Position numbers and translations under genes: made by a program
Shown: positions 48,151 to 64,000 of the stretch, in pieces
Layout: each line of letters begins with the position of its first letter
Position numbering within the stretch: the first letter of the stretch is position 1
The notes under the pieces: model-generated
The model's database searches: none
Seen by the model: the letters and a program-made list of their open reading frames with translations, nothing else
Told to the model about the DNA's origin: nothing
Source of the DNA: Mauremys mutica
Lineage: Eukaryota > Chordata > Testudines > Geoemydidae
DNA: 64,000 nt
Reading direction: 5' to 3'
NCBI RefSeq assembly: GCF_020497125.1
Contig: NC_059075.1
Location: 103,393,222-103,457,221 of the forward strand

Positions 48151-48439
48151 GGAAAATACCAGCTAAATCCCCTGCACTGAAAGTTTCAACTAGGATTTTT
48201 ACAAAGCTCACTATTTGGTTAATTTAATACAGACCTACTAAAAAAAAGTCTGCTGCTTTTTAGCTTTATAGTCAAGCATGCACAATACAGCACTGGGTAT
48301 TTTCAATACTTAAGGCCAAGTTCTATCTTGACACATGTAGACTTTTCCTTTTGGCTTTCAAATAAAGTTGCACACATCTTAGGGTAGAGTTTGGCTTCAG
48401 AGGTTTCTGTTTGAGTAGAGAAGGGAGGAAGAGAAAGCA

Positions 48440-51400
48440 CAAGTTTTTTATTCCAGAATAGTGTTTAATGTAATTTTAAGACAGTTATGGAGTCACATTT
48501 AACCCATTCATTACAGGTAGGGTTTTGACAGCAATATTGTGCATCTTTATTAGCTATCAGTATAATTGAAGTATTTGGTTTTTACAGATGTATAGATAAT
48601 GTGAGGCAAACTACCATATTTGCTCCCAATGAGTTTTACCAATACCATCTATGAAATATTTACACTATTTTAATCACAGTATGTGAGTAAATAGCACACA
48701 AGGAAGCTAATTTCCTGTGGATTATTAGAATGGTGCAATATTGCCCAAACATTTTCCCCCCCTCTATGTAACATGCATATCCTGCAAATACCAGAAATAA
48801 GATTTATTTAATTTGAAAGAAAAAAGTCACCATATTAGAATCCTAGAAAGAACAGTCACTTTAAGGCAAGATATTGAGATGTCTACACAATCTTACTTTT
48901 AAAAATAGAGAAATTAACTTTTTATCAAAGATCACACATGCTTCTACATATAGGTAGGTACCTGTAGATCATAAAAAGGCAGTAATAAAAATATCAGTGC
49001 AAAGTCCTAGGTTAAGTTATTTAGTAGAGAAAATGAGGTGGTAACTGTTCGTAGAGCAAGCTGTTATTTTCAAATATCAAAACGTGCTCCTTAGAGACGA
49101 TTCTATTTCTGGCTGCAGGCCACATATGTTGCATAAAATGTAATCTTTTTACTAGATCAAACAAGGTATAAAAAGCTGTTGAGACTATATTCATTTTAAA
49201 ACATCAAATGAGTGTACTGGCAAATTTCATCCCAATTTTAGTATGTTCCTTTATCATGCTTATTTTTATTTATCCTTTAATAATAAAAGAAAGTTTATCA
49301 AAAGTCTTGACCACTGAATTTTTCTAACCCCTTAAGAATAGTGCAAAGAGATGCAAACTCAGTGCTGTTCCTCTAATATTTTGGTGAGGACCCAAGACTA
49401 GATTTTACAGACAAAAAATAAAAACTATGATCCTAAAATGCTTGAGCCAATGTGAATTTTGTAAGACGGGAGGGAAAGGCACAGAAATCAGTTGAGCTAT
49501 GAAGAACACTGTTAACCAGAGGTCAGGACAAATGCTAACAATCATACAGTACTACATATTTTCTAACCGAAGTCCAGACAACTGTCAGTCGCAAAATCAA
49601 ATTTTTAAAAAAGCATTAAGTTTCTCCTTATATTTTGTGCTGTAAGACACTGTGCTGTAATAACACTGCAAAAAGGCAGTATGTATTGCTTTCAATTTAT
49701 TTAACAATGGAACGTTTCACAAAAACAGTAGTCTACTTTCCTGTGTCTATGTGACTTGTGATTTTGATGATGGAATGGAATAAGTCTCAAAAGCATCAAG
49801 TGAGCAGGAAATAAAATCTAGTTATATTTACTGTATGTTACTATTTACATGCTATATACTGAAGGAAAAATTTATGCACACGATAGCTAATAAAACTGGG
49901 ATTTTGGGTTTTATTTCAACTAGCTCCTATTAGTAACAACCCAGTTTAACATTCAGAAAGACATTCTTAGATTTTTATTGTAATAATTCCTAAGAAATTG
50001 GACCATGAATGTTTTAGGCACCAAAAGATGATTTAAATGTACTTTTAAATTGTACTTTGCTCATCTGGGTTGGAAAGATGGTTGGTCATTGTATTTGTGT
50101 GGGGGGCAGGAAGAAGGGGGAAAGAATCTAAAGAGCATTTTATTGCTGGGCAAATAAAATAGATTGTGACTTTCCTATGCTGTGTCTTCATCATTGCATA
50201 TTTTAAGTTCCTTGCTAGTGACAGTCAGTACTATAATCTATCACTGTCAGCCTTCATTGAAAAGTGTTTCTAAAATAGTGCTAAAATTATATGGTGTGAT
50301 TTTACACACAGTCTTCATACAGCTTTGACCAAAGAGAACAGACTGTGGTCACCATAAAACTGACAGGTGAATAAGAAACCTATACATGTAGTGCAGCCAG
50401 ACCCAGTGGAGTAAGTAATCACATGCATGAGACAGTAAATTGTATTTGCACCCTATGATTTTAAATATTGTTGTATCACAAAGGAATAAAATTTATCAAT
50501 AGAGTTATTTTTACAAGAGGTGAGGGACTGACAAGACTAGTCTGAGCCAAATATATCTGCCAATGCAAATCATTTCTGACCTGCAACATATCTGCTATTG
50601 GAGTCCTATGTTTTTCAAGTAGGGAGAATCAATTATGTGAAGTTGTGGGGTAAGGTATTTTCTTATGTGTAAATATCATTTGTGACCCGATAGTTGAACC
50701 CAAGTCCCTAGATGAATCGCTAATGCATTTGCTGACTGCACTACAGAGGTCCTTGAAATTTTAAGAACTGTTTTAAAATGCTGGCAGACCACAACTCATG
50801 TGGCACCACAACCAACCAGTCTTCATTCAAAGTTTGCAAATCATCAGTGACTTGCACAGAGGACTTCACTTAAATGAACTGACTAATCTTACTCAGATAG
50901 CTGGTATAAAATTCAAACTATGTCTAGGAAACTGAATAAGCTCCCCAAAGAAAAGATTCAGTAGGCAGTGTCATGAATCTGCCTCTTTTAAAGAGCTGGA
51001 TAAGAGAGTTTGTTAAACCTGGCTAACAGGTAAATATTTTTAAATTTCAGACATGAGGTACAAGAAGCATTTGAATTATAAGGTAAGGCACCATTATTTA
51101 CAACTTCCATTATGGGCACTCATTCTGATAAATGTTTGCATTTAATCTGAAGATTCAAATGTAACAATTTTTCCATCTGTTCTGTCCAATTTCATTTTGA
51201 CAGTTTGTGCAACCACTGACATTTTACTGATCATTGCTTCATCAATGAATGGTGAATAGCGGCTATATCATCATAAACCCCCCACATCTTTCCTCTGGCA
51301 TTCTACAGCACCTTGCCATATATAATGTAACGGGTAACAGAAAATATTACTTGTACTATATCCACAGGGCAAGTGATTAAATGTGGTTGAACTGATACAG

Positions 51401-51688
51401 TAAAGCCAGAATAAACTACCTGAATATTCCAGGGATGGTTTAAAACTTTAGTTACCCACAAGTACTGTGATTACAAAATTAATTTACATTAATGCTTGGA
51501 TATTATCACATAAGCCTAAAACAGGTGGTTTCTAGACGTCTTGTGGTTTCAGCTTGGTGAGGGTTGGTCCAACACGTGTTGAAACGCAGCGTCTCATTTT
51601 AAAATGTCCAAGTTATTTTCAAGTAGGAAAAATGCACAAAGCACAAGTGTGCAGAACTGTTTCACTTGTTATTTTCCGCTGTAGGAGT
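48440..51688 (-). other. PIK3C2A: Probable PIK3C2A 3' untranslated region
   Basis: About 3.2 kb of AT-rich DNA directly after the PIK3C2A stop codon, without recognised transposons, which contrasts with the repeat-rich surroundings and suggests constraint. A minus-strand AATAAA at 48,447-48,452 is a candidate distal polyadenylation signal. PIK3C2A mRNAs have long 3'UTRs in mammals. The true end could differ; other candidate signals exist. Confidence 0.5.
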
Positions 51689-61644
<9,956 letters not shown>

Positions 61645-62044
61645 CTGTTTAAAAAAAACAAAATACAGAGTTTATTAAAATGACTGTTTCTTGGACTTTC
61701 ATGCACTTTTAGTTGCAATTTCCTACATGTAATTACTACTCTAAAACAGTATTTTTCCAAGAGCTTGAACTACAAGCATTAATCAAATCACTGCACTTGC
61801 AGGGAGCAGGTCAGTCTCACTCGCAGGGTATGATCCATTCTTGCTAATTCTAATATTACAGCCATGATTTCAAAGGGAAGAATATTCTTAAAGAAATCAT
61901 ATTTATAATTCATGAATACAAAGTTTTCCTCTGTGATCAGGTAACATCAGAAAATAATTCCCAGCCAAAAAAACTAAGATTGATTTACATTTACAACTTT
62001 AACCTATTATATTTGAAAACATCCTAACACCAAGGAATTAAAGT
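61645..62044 (-). other. PIK3C2A: PIK3C2A intron, no other feature
   Basis: AT-rich intron sequence upstream of the 61,488-61,644 exon. Nothing recognised. Confidence 0.6.
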
Positions 62045-62700
62045 TAAGTTCTTCAAGTGCCTGTTCATGTCAATTTCAATCAGGTGTGTGCACACCATGT
62101 ACACAGTCGTCGGAAAGTTCTCCCGTAGCAGCTCCCGTCAGGCGTCCCCAAGAGTGGTGCCTTCATGGCGCTGGATATAGGATCCTGCCGACCCCGTCTC
62201 CTCAGTGCCTTCTTACTGCCAGTGATGGTCGTTGGAACTGCGATTGCTTGCCTAGCAATGCTTCCCTTAGTGTTCTTTCCATAGCGTAGTTAGTAGATAG
62301 TGTATATAGTAAGGTTTGGGAGCAGGGTTTTCCCAATCACTAACCCCCGGCTTGGGCTCCGGGACATGCCATGAGCCCAAGGCTTTAAAGCCTATGCCAA
62401 CAAGCAACCCCCACGATTCACGTTTGAATTGTCTGGGGAAGGCGCACCAGACAAGATTTGCAGGGCTTTCCACCCCAGAAAAGGAGCGAGATTTCCGACA
62501 AACAGTTGCTCATGGAATCTGCTCTTCATCCCCAGTCTGCTGCGGACCACCAGGACCCGGCACCGAGCGTGTCCATATGGAGTGCCCTGGCATTGGTATG
62601 TGACACGGTGCTGAGGAAGGATTCTAGTCGAAGAGATCCTTAGCACCGGCGCTCTCTGGCACCGCACGTTAAGGAGACAACCCGGCACCCCATACTAATA
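62045..62700 (+). mobile_element. Retrotransposon-like dispersed repeat (5' region)
   Basis: 'gttcatgtcaatttcaatca', 'gtggtgccttcatggcgctg' and 'ggacatgccatgagcccaag' belong to a common turtle element whose leader precedes a gag-like ORF. Fragments such as ERDFRQ and CLGKAHQT in translated frames fit such an ORF, but frames are broken. I believe it belongs to an LTR/DIRS-type retrotransposon, though class is not shown by the sequence here. Confidence 0.45.
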
Positions 62701-63489
62701 CCGAATATCATCCAGCGCATAAGAGTGATCCACCATCCAAACACGAATTCTATTCCTCTTCACCTTATCAACTCATCCTCCATATACATTACAGGAAAAT
62801 GTTCATTCACCATTGGTCTGTGACCCAGATAGTGCACTCCAAAGTATATAGCAGATACCCTTGGATCCTCTTTCAACTCCTGATAAAGCTTAGGGTACTC
62901 CATCATACAATATATAATTGTATGCCCTCCAAAACAGCATATAGAAGCTATGCCATGATACACACAGATATTCCTTGGTGATCATAGCTATGACATGGTA
63001 GCTGGGGTCATTGGGTCAGAGTTAGGTTTCCCCCAAACAATCTCAGCACTTAAAAAAGCTACACTAACCTCATCTTAGAATATTCTGGTTCCAAAATGTT
63101 TGCTTTATAACAACTTTCTTAGGTTTTTCACTGATTTTTGCAAAGCTCTTTTGGTCCAGGAAATTCATTTAAAAAAATAAAATCCTTAAGGAAAAAGTGA
63201 TATTCCTGAAAGTATAGAAATGAAATGTCATAGATGACAGCTGTGCCAATTAGCACATTTTGGTCTTCCAATTGCTGGAATAGTAACAGAACTACTTTAA
63301 AGCTACACTTGTGCGTCTAGTTTTTAAACGCACAGAACATCTCTAGTATGTAGGAGCAGCCTTCACATCTTGGCCTTCTTCAAGCAGACTTGTAACTACC
63401 AAAGTTGACGGCCAGGGGGAAACTGTAGAATCTTTGCAGAAGCACAGTAGTCTACAATGAGAATCCAAAATAGATTTTGGAAATTGGGT
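62701..63489 (-). other. PIK3C2A intron; unassigned 67-codon minus-strand ORF
   Basis: 62,760-62,963 on the minus strand is open and protein-like (YHGIASICCFGGHTIIYCMM), directly after the retrotransposon-like repeat, but I recognise no family. The rest is AT-rich. Confidence 0.35.
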
Positions 63490-64000
63490 GGTTCAACCTA
63501 AAAGAACAGTTACTTACCTTGCAGTCAACGATTTTTCTAGATGGTGTACACATGTGGATCCCACCCATGGTGCACTTGTGCCCTCTGCACAGGAGTTAAG
63601 GAAGTTCTTTAGCAGTGTCCACTAGGAGTCATGGATATTATTTGTGTGTGCTCTTGCTCCCCCACCCAAGAGCATAAAGGGAGGGGTGACCCTAACTGCT
63701 ACTCACTCTCTTTTGCCGCCCAGAGTTCCAATGATAAGACTGAGCTGCAGGAATGGAAGGTGGGTTGTGGGATCCACATACCTTATAGTAACTGATTCTT
63801 CAAGATGTTCTGTGTAAGTAACCATTCTTTCATCTTTGAGCTCCTGTGCATGTGGATCCCACTTACTATAATTAGCCAGCAGTTTGATTCTTTGGAGGTG
63901 AACCCTAGGAGGTTATCTGAACAAAAACTGGAGAACAGCTCTTCTTTAAAGAGTAATGTCTACTAAGTGTGTGAACCAGTAACCACAGAGCTGCTCTACA
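63490..64000. repeat. Dispersed repeat running off the window edge
   Basis: 'cacatgtggatcccacccat' and 'tgcatgtggatcccacttac' mark two related segments with interspersed 'cttcaagatgttctgtg'-like sequence, in the style of the element at 62,045. I recognise it as a turtle repeat but cannot assign its class. It lies in a PIK3C2A intron. Confidence 0.4.

Overview
This is vertebrate nuclear DNA, most likely from a turtle. The two host genes are split into short exons with GT-AG introns. The rest is packed with repeat families that I recognise from chelonian genomes: a tRNA-derived SINE with a CR1-like tail, CR1, PIF/Harbinger with its MITEs, Penelope-like elements (PLEs), and a GC-rich hAT-type family. 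Species cannot be fixed from the sequence.

Layout. Positions 1-40,500 hold no host exon that I can support. They are an intergenic desert of old sequence and transposons. The main items are a CR1 fragment (about 4.06-5.31 kb), a 4.58 kb autonomous-type PIF/Harbinger element (10,858-15,436) with a Myb/SANT accessory gene and a convergent transposase, a second and older Harbinger (about 17.6-20.58 kb) with nested insertions, several hAT elements with 8-bp target duplications, a PLE with a GIY-YIG remnant and a hammerhead-like motif (24,561-25,306), and a LINE 3' end with a clean 312-codon ORF (31,898-32,836).

Positions 40,535-45,424 are RPS13 on the minus strand: six exons, a complete 151-residue protein, and two U14 (SNORD14) snoRNAs in introns 3 and 5. 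Its first exon lies in a CpG island (about 44.9-46.0 kb). Positions 48,440-61,644 carry the 3' end of PIK3C2A, also minus strand: nine terminal coding exons covering the end of the kinase domain, the PX domain and the C-terminal C2 domain, plus a probable 3.2 kb 3'UTR. The rest of that gene lies beyond the right edge. RPS13 next to PIK3C2A on the same strand matches the known vertebrate gene order (PLEKHA7-RPS13-PIK3C2A-NUCB2).

How it works together. RPS13 is a TOP-type ribosomal protein gene whose introns also supply U14, which acts in 18S rRNA processing, so one promoter serves two parts of ribosome production. PIK3C2A is an independent lipid kinase gene. The most interesting material is in the transposons: a conserved antisense ORF seen in both Harbinger copies, a nearly intact Harbinger transposase broken by one stop codon, nested insertions that can be dated by order, and hammerhead-ribozyme-like cores at PLE ends.
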